Source: Hypholoma sublateritium FD-334 SS-4 (Eukaryota > Basidiomycota > Agaricomycetes > Agaricales > Strophariaceae). From it: a stretch of DNA of 64,000 bases. The translations under genes and the position numbers were made by a program. This document shows, piece after piece, positions 1-12,576 of this stretch (positions are counted from its first letter, which is position 1; each line of letters opens with the position of its first letter). The stretch is taken from NCBI GenBank assembly GCA_000827495.1, contig KN817540.1, positions 128,480 through 192,479 of the forward strand, written 5' to 3'. Under the pieces are notes generated by a model. The model was not told the origin of the DNA and ran no database searches. It saw only the letters and a program-made list of their open reading frames with translations.

Positions 1-664
1 TGTTATTTTCTGGGCGCATTTTCGGAGTACGCCCATACCTGATTCTTATTCAATAGAATAGGGTACCCCGTCTTGTTTTTTCTTTTGCAACATACATGTA
101 TATGTTTCTAACACGGGGAACCTATCAAGCAACCAAAAAACAAATCACAGAAACGCACATAAGCGAGGATGAGACATCGGGAGTGAACAGGCGGAATACG
201 GTGTTGTACAACAGGGAGAAAAGAAGATGAAGGAGTGGCGAGAGCAGCGGCTCGAGAGACAGGTATGCACGAAGTAGGGTAAGAAAATAACAGACTTCCA
301 GGCGCAGAGCATAAAAGGCATAAAGAATATGAGCCTTGAGGCCTTGAGGTGCGATCAAGCAGATGCATGGCCTTCTATACGACCACTTGGAGACGACTGC
401 CGCTGGCTGGACATTCTCCACGATATGGGACTGCCCTCCCGTCCTGCACGACACCAACGTCCCTCTCCGTCCACAGTATGGTGAACAGGAGGCTGAAATC
501 TGAAAGTCCACTGGGATGCGAAGATTTATCCTCTTACCGTACGAAGTAACGAGCCATGGGGAACAGGCCCCCCGTTTTTTTCGACGGCAAAACACGCCTG
601 GCACCGCACGTCCATCGCAGGCCACGAACAGAAATTACACAGACCGCATAGCGAGCGCGTGTCC
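1..664. other. Intergenic, 3' flank of the EST1/SMG7-like gene
   Basis: No convincing gene. Open frames here are short, overlap on both strands and lack recognisable domains. The stretch lies directly downstream of the minus-strand EST1/SMG7-like stop codon and probably contains its 3' UTR. No tRNA-like or repeat structure was seen. Confidence 0.5.
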
Positions 665-3600
665 TCAGCCGGTGTTGCTCCACACTTGCGACATTGGCGG
701 CGACAGGTAGTTTTGCTGCGTGCCGCGCGGGTCGTGCATCGACAGCTGCTTCGAGTGGAACGTCGCAGCCGAGGCCGGGTAGTAATGCGCCGGCGCCCCG
801 CCATGTCTGCTGAGAGCGTCGTTCGCAAGAGACTGGTTCAGAGACTGGCTCAGAGATTGGTTCAGGTATCCCGAGGAGAACGGGATGCTCGGCTGCGGGC
901 GGTGAATCGGCAGCTGCGCCGGCGGCGGGGAATACGCAAACGGGTCCTGCTGGCTGCTCCCGGTGTGAGAGAACGGGTACCCGACAGCCGCAGACGCCGA
1001 GGGGATGCGCTGGTGCTGCGGTTGCTGCCGCTGGCTGCCGCCGAAGTTCGACAGCATCATCTGCGGCGGGCGCGCGAATGACGCCGAAGGCAGCGCACCG
1101 ACATAGTTCTGCTGCGAGTTTTGCGACTGGTTAGGGAACGACGACATCCACGTCGACTGTTGTGACAGATCTTGCGACGGGCCTGACGTATGTTGAAACT
1201 GACGTGGCGATGTCGGATACGTATGTGCAGCATGGCTTCCAGAAACGGCCCCACTGCTGGCGTTGTATATGAACGGCTTCTCGTCACTGGAAGCCGACCA
1301 GATGTTTTGGCTTTCGGGGCCAAAGAGTAGAAGTGGTTGAGGTGCTGCTGATGTTTTTGCTGGCAACGATCGATTGGTGGATGTACCCAAACCCATGCCA
1401 TACAACAGGTCCTCTGCCGTGGTCGCGGTCGCTGTCGCTAAGGTAAACGGTGCCGGAGGGATACTAAAAGGTATGGGTTTGGTGGTCTGATACTGGGGCG
1501 GCGGCAGAGGGGAACGGGCTTGTGGGCTAAGCAAAGGTTTAGTTGGCGTGAATGGGACAGCGTTGATCTTCGGCGATACGATGGGCGAAGTAGCGCTTGC
1601 TCTAAGGAAGCTACCGATTAGAAAATTGACGAAATCAGAGATTAAACAGATCCGACCTCGGGTCCCAGACAATCTCTTCATCTTCTTCGTCTACCTCGTT
1701 GTCCATAAGACCCTCGGGCCTGTCCAGAACAGTGTTGAAGGCGGCATCGACTGGGTCGTCGTCTGTAAGACTAGTGACATCCATATTATCATCCGTGTCA
1801 GGATCGGCTTGTGGTGCCACATCCAAGATGGTATCCTTAGGGCTGATTAACGAGCGTTTTGGGCGAGTTGGCGCGACTGGGTCTTCATTTACCTGAGGCA
1901 CTTCTGCGCGTGAGGATGCGTGAAGAGTCTCAACTACTTCGGGGTTGAAAATAATATGATTGTTCAGAATCATGAGCGGCGAGTTCTGCGAAAATAAAAA
2001 GCGTCAACAACTGATGGCATTTGAAGGAAAAACGAAAGGCTCACCTCCACTTTTGCCAGATAATTGGCATCGTCCAAAAGATCGGATATCCTCATCAACT
2101 GCTCGACATTGGGGTGGACCTGTTCCCTCGCTAAAGCACCGCTGGTAGACTTACCCCCGCTTTCGCCCTTCCTCTCTTCACCCATCAACTTCTTGAGCGG
2201 CAGAAATCCACGCATATCCGTGTCTTCTTCCAGAGGCGCGTTAAAGGCGGGCAGTTCGGAAGACGGAAAAGCCTTCGAGAGCGCCAAAATAAACTGCGCG
2301 TATGTCTCCCAGAAAAGGCGAATCTTGGGCGAAAACGCGCTGATCTTGTACGTGCTCTTTTTCGGCAGCTCGCCGTCTTTCGCGCCTTCCTTCGCCTGAT
2401 AAGCGACGAATTCGGGATCCTGCGCGATGTAAGCGACGTTAGCACGCAGCCACTTGCTCGCGATACGGAGCGCGGGGAGCGTGCGCCGGAACGTGGCGCT
2501 GATACGCTGCGCAAGGTCGTCAAGGCCGTCCATCGGAGGTGGGTCTTTGAGCTCATCCTTGCCGACTTCCAGCAGGTCGACGTGTAGGTCCAAAAGGTGT
2601 TTGAGGATGCCCCATTCGATGAGCGTCGATGTACCAGGAGCGACTGGCACGGGATGGTGATTGCGGCCGTGCGGTGCCGGGGTGTGGCGAATCATACGAT
2701 GTTTCCATAAAGCGCCCTGGGAAAGCACGATGATGTTCGAGATAGTGTCGATTGAGAGATGGCGCTCGGATGCCAAGGCGTAGAATTCGTTGGACACTTT
2801 CTCATCGTGTTTTGGGGAAATGGATTTCATCCTGGGAAAATTTGTGGTAAGAGAAGAGGTCAGTAACGGAAAGTGACACTGCTCACTTTTCGATGCCTTT
2901 GTCCATGCCGAGGCGCCAGAGCGCGTGCAAAACCACAATGTTCTCCTGGAGGTTTTCGGTTCGGACGCGTATCGAAGGCTGCGCATCACCATGGGCACTC
3001 CGATCCCGCTCCCGCTTCATTCGCTGACGCCACACCTCCAAGGCCTTGGACAACACCGTGCCCAAATTCTCTGCGGCGGTATCGTAAGGCTGGCTCACGC
3101 ACAGTGCACGATAATAATGGATGAGGGACGCAAACGAGTCTTTCTTGTACGAAGCGAGGATGGCGAGCTGATGGGAGGGATTCCCTTCCGACGGCACGAG
3201 GAGACGCGCCTGCTCGTAGCATTGCTGCGCTTTCGTGTAGTTCTTCGGCCGCGGGGGGTTGTCCACCGCGCCACCGCGCCGGTTCCGCCCCCGCCTCCCG
3301 TCTTCGCGTTTTCCGCCGCTTTCATTGTACAGCTCGCGGTATCGAGCGATGTCGCCGAGGCATATCAACGCCTTGCTCAAAATAGCCAGTCGGCTCTGCC
3401 GCTCCTCCGGCGTCGCCGGGAGGAATGACACGGCCGGGTCCTCGGGCGGGAACTGGAAGTGATTCCGCCCATCCGCCTCGGTGATGGCTGGCGTATCGTC
3501 CATGAGGCCCAGTGCCACCAGGGAGGGCTGCGCCTCGGTGAGATCGAACATGCGCCGCAGACGCAGGACGAGCTGCGTCCAGAACTTTTCCTCGTCGGCG

Positions 3601-4018
3601 AGGAACTGGCGGAAGCGCTGCACAAGTTTACGATGCTCGACGATGCCGTGGTGACTGTTCGTGCGTGGCTGCTGGCCCGGCGCCTGCGCCTGCTGCTGCT
3701 GCTGCCGCTGTTGGTTTTGCATGGCACGATCGAGCGCGGCGATGCGCTGCTTGTATGATGAGATGAACGCATATGATGTCTGCATCCAGAGGTGATTCTC
3801 GACATCCTGCGCCTCCATGGCGCGGGGATGGAGAAGGAGGAGGTTGAGGTAGCGGCGCCGGAGGCTAGGCTGCGTCAGCGGCGGCGGCGACAAGCGAGGC
3901 GAGTTGCTTACTTCTTCCGCTGGAAATCTACCTCCTTGTCGAACGGCTCCTTGGTCTTGAGTAGCTCTTTCAATGACTGGTGTATGCTTTTCGCCTCGCT
4001 GAGCGCCGCAACGGACAT
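665..4018 (-). CDS. EST1/SMG7-like 14-3-3/TPR protein (nonsense-mediated decay or telomerase-associated)
   Basis: Start is the ATG at 4018-4016 (MSVAALSEAKSIH). Exon 1 ends near 3912 and splices at about 3864 into NLRRRYLNLLLLHPRAMEAQ. The N-terminal half carries Est1-domain signatures: HLWMQTSYAFISSYKQRI, FWTQLVLRLRRMFDL, a TPR-like KAQQCYEQARLLVPSEGNP, then HQLAILASYKKDSFASLIHY and the P-F/Y-x-x-A-x-x-NL element (QPYDTAAENLGT). The central exon (about 2830-1990) is the helical Est1-binding-type region. The C-terminal exon (1681-665) is a long Q/N/S/P-rich disordered tail with repeated NQSLSQSLNQSL. Family members bind phosphorylated UPF1 in mRNA decay or associate with telomerase RNA. No PIN domain is visible, which favours the SMG7/EBS1/EST1 type over SMG6. 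Exact exon borders in the middle are approximate. Confidence 0.85.
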
Positions 4019-4566
4019 GGAGGGACAGAAGGAAGATACCGCAAGTGAAATGAGTGTGAGTAACTCTGGTTAGGCCACAAAAAAGTATGGCACATACCGG
4101 GCGATGGATGCAGGTAATTCAGCCATTTGTGATCTTCGTTCTTATTGTCAAATACAGTCCATGGTCTTTATACAAGAGCTTTGGCAGGCCCGCCGGGTTG
4201 AATGGGAGTGGAAAAGTGGAGACAGCGAAACTGAGAAATCCACACAGCTGACTTGCTTGGCACCTCTCTTAAAACCCGTGGGAAGATAGATCTCCGGCTG
4301 CTCTGCAAGGATAAAACATTCAACATCAGAAGACCTTGTACAATTCAGCAGAGGCGCAGCGTTCGCGTTTACGTCAAGATCATCAAGATTTATTTACATT
4401 GTATGGCACATTCAAGAAATATGTACAGGTTTATCGCAGGATAATTGGATATGGTATATAGTGATTCTTATAGTAGGATGGTGTTCCACGGCACGGCGAT
4501 CTAGAGAAAAAGGTGGAAAGCAACAAGTACGAATGCAAACAGGAAACAGAAAATGGCGCAAGATCA
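4019..4566. other. Intergenic: promoter of the EST1/SMG7-like gene and 3' flank of the SNF2 gene
   Basis: About 550 bases between two minus-strand genes. No coding signal. It should contain the EST1/SMG7-like promoter on its left side and the SNF2 gene's 3' UTR on its right side. No clear TATA box was recognised. Confidence 0.4.
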
Positions 4567-7500
4567 TCAATCAGACTCCTCGTCATCGTCCCTGCCGCCT
4601 GGGCGGAACAACGCAAGCAGATCATCCATACCAAGGCGCATGTTCTTGATCTTGTCGCCGCTCAGCGCCGCCGCCGCCAGCGCACGCTTCTTTTCCTGCA
4701 ACTGCAGTTGAGATCGCGGTTAGCGCTGCGTCTGAGGGGAGATGGGGAGGCACTTACAAGCAAAATACGGTCTTCGACTGTTCCATCAATCTTGAGCTTG
4801 AATATGTTGACGTCGCGCTTCTGCCCAAATCGATGAGCGCGGTCGAACGCTTGATCCTGCGAGAGGGGGTATATTGAACGCATATTCACTGGGCAGAGGG
4901 GTATACATACCTCGAGAGCAGGGTTCCACCAGAGGTCAACCAAGATTACATTATTGCACGCGGTCAAGTTTAGCCCTGATACCAATAAATTTAAACGGAC
5001 ATCGGAAGCCACGAAAAGACATACCAGTACTTCCAGCCTTGAACGATATCAATATGAGCTTCGTTGTTGTACTCGTCTTGATGTTAGCCAGCGCGATCTC
5101 ACGGTCTTTAGCATTCATCGAGCCATCATCTACATATCAGAGTTTGAAATCAATCTCACGACGTGCAGGATTAGGAAAAAGCGCCCACATCGGACGTATT
5201 TGATGCCCTTCTCCTTGAGGAAGGGCTCGATCAGGTTCAGCATACTCGTAAATTGCGAGAAAATGATCGTCTTCTCCTCGCCGTCGGAGCGTACGTCTAT
5301 GTCGTTCAAGAGCTTGAGTATCATGCGAATCTTTGCCGACGTCGGACGCTCCAGCCTTGCTTTCTTGGCCTCCTTTGCCAGGGGGACGCAGTCGACACAG
5401 TGTGTGTTCCATTCACCTGCGCCAGCATTTTGCGCATTGAGACTTGAGAAGAAATTCAGATACATAGGGTGCGCACAGAAATTATAACTCACTCTGAAGT
5501 GCACATCTGACATTTCTTCGACACGCCCAACTGGCCGAAGGCGGCAATGAGGTCGTCATCGGCGTCAGCATCCTTGTCGTCTTTGCCCTTCGCCACAGCC
5601 TTGGGCTCCAGCGCTTCCGAGTCCTGCTTGTAATCTTCCGAGACCAAAATCGGATGATTACACGCCTGGCGGAGACGGAGCAACAGCAGCAAGACGGAAA
5701 TATAGCTGTTACCGCCCTTGCTCGCCATAAGCTTCTCGATCACGCCCTCCATCTTGGACTCGAGTGAGTCGTAGAACGCGCGCTCGGAGACATCGAAGTC
5801 ACATGTCACAACCTCTACGGTGCGCTTGGGGAGCTCAATAAGGGCCTTTCCGTTGAGCGTTTGGTCTTTGCGCCGGCGGAGCATGATCTGCTTGAGCACG
5901 ACCTGGAGACGCTTCATTGCGCGACTAGCACCGCGGCCGCTGTTCACGGGCTTCGCGATCTGTTCGTTGAAAGTGTTCCAGTTAGACAACGGTTTGATTC
6001 GAAGGAATTTGATTAGGGAATACAACTCGGTGACGTTGTTCTGCCTGGAAGTGATGTCAGCAGTGAGGTAGAGCTAACTAACAAATCAACAAAGTAGACA
6101 CACATGGGGGTACCAGTCAGACACCATCTAAATTTCCCTTGAAGTTCGCAGCACGCGACCGCTCCCTTTGTCTTCATGTTCTTGATATTATGGGCCTCGT
6201 CTGCAAGGCTCGTCTGAGAACTACTATGATAGTCGCAGCATGATACACGTACCAAGAACAATGCGATACCACTTGAGACCGTAGATGGCACATTTTTTCA
6301 CGGGAGCCTTGCCCTTGACAGCAGGCTTCTTGATTGTGCGCCCGAAATCTTCCTCTGATTCATCGTCAGAATCATCTGGCGTCGACTTCTTCGATGACGC
6401 CTTCGACGTTTTGGACTCGTCCTTTGCAGGTGGGCTGTATGACACGTATTCGGACTTCACAGTATCATACGTCGTAACGACGATATGATACCTTCTGAAC
6501 ATTTCGGGGTCTAAAAGACAGGAGTAAAGTAACAATGAGTCAATGAGCAATTGGAACTTTGGAACTTGTATACCCGTAGTGCGAGAGGTTCCTTGATGTT
6601 TGAGCACTCTCAGGCCTGTCATCTTGGTGATTTCATCCGCCCACTGTCCAACGAGTGCAAGGGGACAGACAACCCTTCAAATCACGTAAAAAAAAAAGTG
6701 AACGATGGAAAACGCGATAAACCTACAAGGTAGATGCACTATAACCGTCCGCCTTGTCAGCTTTTGTAGCACGCCCTTCGAGTATCCGTGTCAACGTTTG
6801 GATTGTCTTTCCCAACCTAGAACATCGATCAATGCGCGAATAGTATCCCTCACAAAATATGCATACCCCATATCGTCGGCAAGAATACCGCCAGTCCGCC
6901 TTTTCGATATATCCTCGCGATCGCGCATCCACGCGCGACCCAGAATTTGGTGCGGCAGTAGCTGGATACCATCTTTGAACTCGTCTACAGTGGCTTGACT
7001 CATGTCGATCTCAATTTCCGCATCGAGATCCTGGTTCATGCCTCCTCCCATCAGATCCCGCAGGGCCTTTTCTGCATCGGCGGGTGACATGTAGACGTTG
7101 TCCTCTCGAAAATCAGGGATGGCTACATTCTCCTCGTCGCCACCCGAGCCTTGAGCTTGTTCAGTAGGTGGAGCTGCGCGCTGCAGGAAGCCGGGCTGCA
7201 GGAGATCACGGTTGGATGGGATGTGTACAGGAACTGGCGGGCCTGAAGGCTTTCTGGGTATTCCAAACGTATTTCCTTGGGGAATAGGCATGTGGGATTT
7301 ACTGTTCGCTGGGCGGAAGAATGAATCGTCTGGTCGAGGCTGTGGCTTAGGGTTGAAAGGTTGGGTCACTGGCTTGACAGTTGGGCGAAAGTCAAGCTTG
7401 GACTGCTCTGCTGAGCCACGGTTCTGTATAGTCTGGAAGGGTGGTGGTTTGGGGTTCGAATTGCGTTGGGGATTGGAAGATTTCCTGGGAATTTATGTTT

Positions 7501-7852
7501 TTTAGCTTTTACGTTTGTGCATGCAGGGCGAGACTTGCCCTGCCGAGATCTCGACAATAGACTCAGCATCGCTGCTAATTTCGTGGATCTCTGCTTCGAC
7601 CTCATCCTCAGAAGAGGATATAATCACGGTGCTGCGCTTCGCATCGGTCTGCTTCTTGGGTGGCCTCGATCCGCTCGGAGTCACAGATGAGGAAGAACTG
7701 GATGACGCGACGGACTTGACGATGCATTAGTTAGATTCGTGATGGTTTTGTTGTCCACTCACAATCGCTTTCTTCTGCTTTTGCTGTGGAGCCAACTCGG
7801 GATACAATTCATGATTGTTTGCGAATTGACGCCGTCTGTGTGTACGCGCCAT
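4567..7852 (-). CDS. SNF2-family DNA-dependent ATPase, Rad16/ULS1-like
   Basis: Start ATG at 7852-7850 (MARTHRRRQFANNHELYPEL); stop TGA at 4569-4567 after a D/E-rich tail. At least ten short introns. SNF2 motifs appear in order once introns are removed: GGILADDMG|LGKTIQTL (Walker A), CPLALVGQWADEI (Ia), DEAHNIKN (II, split by an intron near 6240), RWCLTGTPMQN (III), KTIIFSQFTSMLNLIEPFL (IV), LISFKAGSTGLNLT (V), DQAFDRAHRFGQKRDVNIFK (VI). The N-terminal 200 residues are disordered with acidic and serine runs. Between the two helicase lobes there is only a short CQMC...HCVDC cluster where Rad5/Rad16/ULS1 relatives carry a RING finger. Predicted role: nuclear chromatin or repair translocase. Assignment to a precise ortholog group is uncertain. 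Confidence 0.88.
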
Positions 7853-8239
7853 AAGTCACCTCAACGATAACAACTTTTTTAGAGATTTAATATCTACATA
7901 TGTTCGATAGGCATGGTCTAACGTTCTTTGGAACTTGTAACGCAGAAATATGGGTAGATGTGCGTGATAGTGTTGATTGCAGAGGAGATGAGGATATTAA
8001 ACGATAGTCAAAGGGCGGACGCCAGACGGCGCCGGACGCGTCAAACGAAGTTCAACATTATAATCACATGACGCTGATTGCCTCCATTATTTCCTCTTTT
8101 GGTAAATGAGCCTGTAACTTTGTTTGAGGCTAATGCAATTGCCAAGCAGAGACGTCGTATTGAAGTGGCACCGTCGCCGCGTCCGCTCAAAACCATATCT
8201 GACAGCCACTGACGGAGTCCTCAACTTACGGACTCGAAA
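7853..8239. promoter_or_regulatory. Divergent promoter region (SNF2 gene / ArfGAP gene)
   Basis: 387 bases separate the start codons of two divergently transcribed genes, so both promoters must lie here or overlap. No canonical TATA box is obvious. Inference from gene arrangement only. Confidence 0.5.
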
Positions 8240-9730
8240 ATGTCTCAACAAAATAAGCTCCAGAAAGAGAGGAACCAGAAGATCCTGCTCGAACTCGCTG
8301 CATTACCCGGAAACAGTGCGTGTCGTCCAAAATATGATTCGTACGCAAGACACTGAGCCCCCATGTTAAAGATATATGTGCTGATTGCAAGGCTCGTATG
8401 CCGCGATGGGCATCACATAACCTGGGCATCTTCATTTGGTACGTCGGATCTCCTTCCATCATGATCCAACTCACGTAGTTGACAGTATGAATTGTGCGCG
8501 CATTCACAGAGGAATTGGCACCCACATCACGAAGGTGTATGTGTTCTACAAACAGTGCAAGTCTAGATGACAGTCTGACAATTTTCTAGGAAGAGTCTGA
8601 CCATGGATGACTGGACGAAAGAACAAATCGAGGTGAGTTTTGCATCCTAACGCATCAGAGCGATACTCAAAGATCGCCGAACCTGGCAGCATATGAAATC
8701 AATGGGCAACGTAAAATCAAATTCGATTTTCAACCCAAATGAAATTCGCAATCCCCCTCCACCCAATATGGATGATACGGATCGTGACAGTGAAATAGAG
8801 CACCATATTCGGGGTGAGCACCTAGCATTGTCATCTAATGGACACCGTTCATGTTCTGTCACAGCAAAATACGAATACAAGAAATTCTTCGACAAGTCCG
8901 CTCTTGTCGCCTCGAAACTTGGTCCTTCCCGATCAGCAGCGTCTTTGCCACTAAGATCTGCAACGCTACCAGCAAACCCCCTGCGTAGTGCTGTACAAAC
9001 AAATGCTAAACCAAGCCCAGCAGCGCAGCCAACTCAGCCTTCCATACCCGTGCGTGCAGCATTGCAACTACAACCTTTGCAACAAAAGTCTATGGCACCA
9101 ACAGGTGGCGTTTGGGATGATATCAGCTCGTTGAGCGCAACTTCACAAAATTCGACCCTACCGCTCCAATACCAGACAACCGTCTCGCATCAGCTTCAGA
9201 ACATGCCTGTATCAGCCGCGTTCACGCCAGCAGGCATGAATCCATACCAACCCCAGCAAGTCGGCATGAATCCATTTTCACAGCAACAGTTGCAGTCGAG
9301 CTTTGCTACCGGCCAATTCTCGGCGCAGCAGCCCCAGATGACATCGTTTAATTCCCAGTCTTCTTATGGTCAATACCCTACGACGCCACAAATTCCCCAA
9401 TCAGCGTCGGCTCCGGCGCAATTTTTTCAACCGCAGCCTCAGGGCTCCTTGCAGGTTCAGGTGCCGACTCACACCGGGTTCTTGACGCCGTCCCCCAGCA
9501 TAATGACAGCTCCGACCAGTCAGGCTAATTTCCTCACCCCCAGTCCGTCACAGCAGTTTCTCTCGCATAGCCCTCAACCGCAGATGCAAATGCAGGGGCA
9601 GGGGCAATACATGTACCAACCTCCGGCCTCCGCGCAGCCGCAAATGCAGTATGGGATGGGAAATAGTACACCATCTGGCCAAGGTTTCTTGGGCATGACG
9701 ACTATGCAAATGCAACAGCAGTTGATGCTT

Positions 9731-9789
<59 letters not shown>

Positions 9790-9970
9790 ACAACAACAAT
9801 TCCAACAGCAATTCCAACAGATGCAGATTCAGCAACAGCAACAACAGCAACTTCAACAGCAACAGGCAATGTTTGGAGCTTCCCAACCGCAAACGTCGTA
9901 CGGGCAAATATACCAACAGGGCGGTTACTCTACTCAGGGCGGTGGCGGACAGCAGTGGGGGGCTATGTAA
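8240..9970 (+). CDS. ArfGAP zinc-finger protein with polyglutamine tail (SMAP/AGE2-type)
   Basis: Start ATG 8240 (MSQQNKLQKERNQKILLEL), stop TAA 9968-9970. Four or more short introns split the ArfGAP domain. After splicing, the C4 zinc finger reads DICADCKARMPRWAS...CMNCARIHRGIGTHITK, followed by VKSLTMDDWTKEQIE, HMKSMGNVKSNSIFNPNE and AKYEYKKFF, all standard ArfGAP signatures with the arginine finger in IHRGIGTH. ArfGAPs stimulate GTP hydrolysis by Arf GTPases in vesicle trafficking. The last exon, about 350 residues, is Q/P/S-rich with repeated MNPYQPQQ/MNPFSQQQ patches and a CAG/CAA-coded polyQ tract, as in fungal Gts1/Age2-like proteins. The domain call is firm; the ortholog name is not. 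Confidence 0.9.
9731..9798 (+). repeat. CAG/CAA microsatellite coding polyglutamine
   Basis: Uninterrupted run of CAG and CAA codons, first nine pure CAG then mixed CAG/CAA, inside the last exon of the ArfGAP gene. Shorter CAA/CAG runs resume after the FQQQFQQMQIQ interruption to about 9870. The pure CAG part could vary in length between strains. Confidence 0.9.
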
Positions 9971-10806
9971 GCTAAGTCTCGCACCTTACCTCCTCTCTTC
10001 ATCCCTCTGTTTGTTTTATGGGTTCGGGTTCTCGTTGCACACATCTCAGGCTTTCTCCGTTATCTGTTTTGGTATCTACATCTGGATGGAATAATAATCA
10101 TTGACCGCGGATTGAACTTTCTTATGCAGCCTCGCCAGTGAGTAGGCTCTTTCGGTGTTCCTTTTTTGCACTAGCACTACCGCCGCGAAGTCACATCTTC
10201 AATTTACCGGGCACATGTTCATCTGCGAAGCCTCAGGCAAGTAAGCGCGTGTGCTATTTCTCCATCGAGGCCTGCCATGTGTACGACTGTGCGCCACCTC
10301 GATGGGCCAGGCCAATCCCCGCGTCAAAACCGGCCACCAAAAATCGTCGGGAATCTACCATCCTCCGAACTCCTCCAGTCTTCGCGAACCGGCAGGATCT
10401 GTTTAACGTTAAAGATCTATTAGGCTGCTTGATGGGAGACCTGTGGAGACCTTGGGAGACCCCGTTCTTACAACACGCGACCGCCGGGTTGACATTTACG
10501 GGTTTAAGTAAATGGACTCCGAACTGCCCCCGCGTGTTGCCCGCGTGTAGGAAGCGTGTAGGAAAACATAGGAAGACTCGTCCCTTCACGTCCATTCATT
10601 AGGCCCCCCTTTCTCAACCTGAGGTCGCAGTACCCCCCCGCGCGGTTTAATCAGGCACCTCCACCCCCCAGATCCACCATATCAACGGCCGCCACCTATG
10701 GAATAAATTTTACATACAGAAGTGTCGTTCTCTCTCCTCTCCTCGCTCCTGTGATACGGCGTCGTGAACAGACTTACTCGCAGTGACCAGAACGCGAACG
10801 GCGCAG
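9971..10806. other. Intergenic between ArfGAP and DUF6533 genes
   Basis: Begins with the T-rich 3' flank of the ArfGAP gene and ends with the promoter of the DUF6533 gene. Open frames at 10.14-10.6 kb on both strands are short and have no recognisable domain. No repeat or RNA gene seen. Confidence 0.4.
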
Positions 10807-12182
10807 ATGGCTGTGAGCGTCCTTTCGAGCCCAGGTTATGAGTCGCTCGTAAGGGAATACGCGACGCGTGAGTAACCTAGATTCGTCTTATGCGTGCTTT
10901 CAATATACTGACGAAGCATTGGCAGTCGCAGGATTAATCGTTTTGATCTATGATGTGTTGTGGTCGTGTGACAAAGAATATCAATTCGTCTTTGAGTAGG
11001 TGGTCTATCATTGCCACTTTCGCCTTGCGATCTGTATGGGTCATAACATCGTGTTCCAGGACGCCTACAACGCGGATAAAATGGCTCTACCTACTCTCAC
11101 GCTGTCTTGGGCTTATATTTCAAATGCATGTGTTGAATTTTCTCGCTTTTGAGTCCACATTTGACGTGTAAATGCCGACAGTGCCAACCTGGTGATTGTC
11201 ATGGGCCCACTCTCAGAACTACCAGTTTCCCCGAGCACCTGTCAACGATGGTTCTACTTCCAATTGGCTAATTTTGTCTCTCTTTTGGCTTTGGTTGAGA
11301 CTATTCTGGTGCTTCGTGGTAAGTCATCAATTCGTCGTCTTGAAGCTCAGAGCCCTTCCCTGAAGGCCAGTCACTGGCTAGTTTATGCGTTGTACCAAAA
11401 AAGCTGGGCGGTGGGCGCGATCCTGACATTGGTTGTTATGTCGGAAATGGCCACAATTATGACTTGTGCACTTCAAAGCATCCCTCGACTGCATCACGAC
11501 GCTGCGTGCATTATCATGGATACCCCTAAACCTGCCATCGAAGCTGGGTGAGCTGTCTTCCTCTTGGGGATCGAGATCATGATGTACCTATCGCATCGAC
11601 CTATGTGCTACAGGGTGTTACTCATTTTCACTCAGTCAATAACATGGGGTCTGGCGTTCTGGAAATACAAAATGGGCCTGCCCGAAGGATGGTCCAAAGC
11701 GCCCATCGTTACGCTGGTGATCAGAGACGGGGGATTATATTTTTTTGGGCTCTGTAGTGCGTCCTAGCAGGCCGTGAGCACATATCTATCCGCGACTAAC
11801 ATGGGCGTATTCCTATTAACTTTCAGCTGCCCTCCTTTTACTCATGCCGATCTGCCTCCGCGTCAAGGATGTGTCATTCCTGATTTTCTCGTGAGCGATG
11901 GGTCGCATCTGTCTTTCGACGCAGCTTACTTATGTCATCCAGACTGATAAGCTGTCTTTCTATCGCGGTATGTCTCTTCTTGGTTCAAGAGTGTGGGATA
12001 GCTGTGTACTGTACTGAACCTCTCCTTGCTAGGGCTGTCGGCTGATCATCAATATGCAGCGATTAAGACGGCCACAACTATTTTTTGGGCCAGAATTCAC
12101 CTCAGTCTTGGAGTTAACAAGCGTGGAAATGGCCCAATCCTCCGTAGAGCATTTGAGCGGACTGGACTCAGACATCCCATAG
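10807..12182 (+). CDS. DUF6533-domain multi-pass membrane protein
   Basis: Start ATG 10807 (MAVSVLSSPGYESLVREYA). The next exon gives VAGLIVLIYDVLWSCDKEYQ, the DUF6533 signature (hydrophobic helix, then the LIYD...L...D/E pattern). Further exons supply hydrophobic segments RIKWLYLLSRCLGLIF, FYFQLANFVSLLALVETILV, VGAILTLVVMSEMATIM, VLLIFTQSITWGLAFW and LLLMPICLRV, consistent with about seven membrane helices. The last exon begins CRLIINMQRLRRPQ and ends at TAG 12180-12182. This large agaricomycete family has no established function. Many small introns make the exact model approximate, and I cannot exclude a disrupted exon. Confidence 0.7.
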
Positions 12183-12576
12183 ATGGTCATCTGTTGTTTT
12201 CGATCCCAAGTACAACTTGACCCCCGGGGATGTGGCATAGTAGATGCACAAAAATCGCACTGAGCGACAATAATCAAGGACCTAACAAGGACCTATGCAA
12301 GTACTTTTTCGAGATACTCGTGTATAATCTGTAGAATCGTGTAGCTTATTCAGTTAGCATATATGACTGCTACTTCCTTCGCTGGAGGTCTACTAACCCC
12401 GCAATTGATGGGATATTAGTATTACCATTAGCCGAGGCAACCGGCAAACCGGTAGTGCAAACCCGGTCATTCAACGTGATTCTTATTTAAATAAATNCCC
12501 TCTCTCTCCCGCCACAATTCCTTCCTGCACAAGCTAATATCTTTCTGTCTCTCTTACCCATCTGTATACCGCAAAT
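12183..12576. other. Intergenic, promoter of the enoyl-CoA hydratase gene; contains one ambiguous base
   Basis: About 390 bases without coding signal. An AT-rich TTATTTAAATAAAT element around 12483-12496 could act as a TATA-like element about 80 bases before the hydratase ATG. An undetermined base (n) is at 12497, immediately beside that element. Confidence 0.45.

Noticed and set aside
125..625. Long minus-strand open frame at the left edge
   Set aside because: It lacks a good start codon context and any domain; position fits the 3' UTR of the EST1/SMG7-like gene.
10254..10600. Open frames on both strands at 10.14-10.6 kb as small genes
   Set aside because: No start context, no domain, and frames overlap on opposite strands, as expected by chance.
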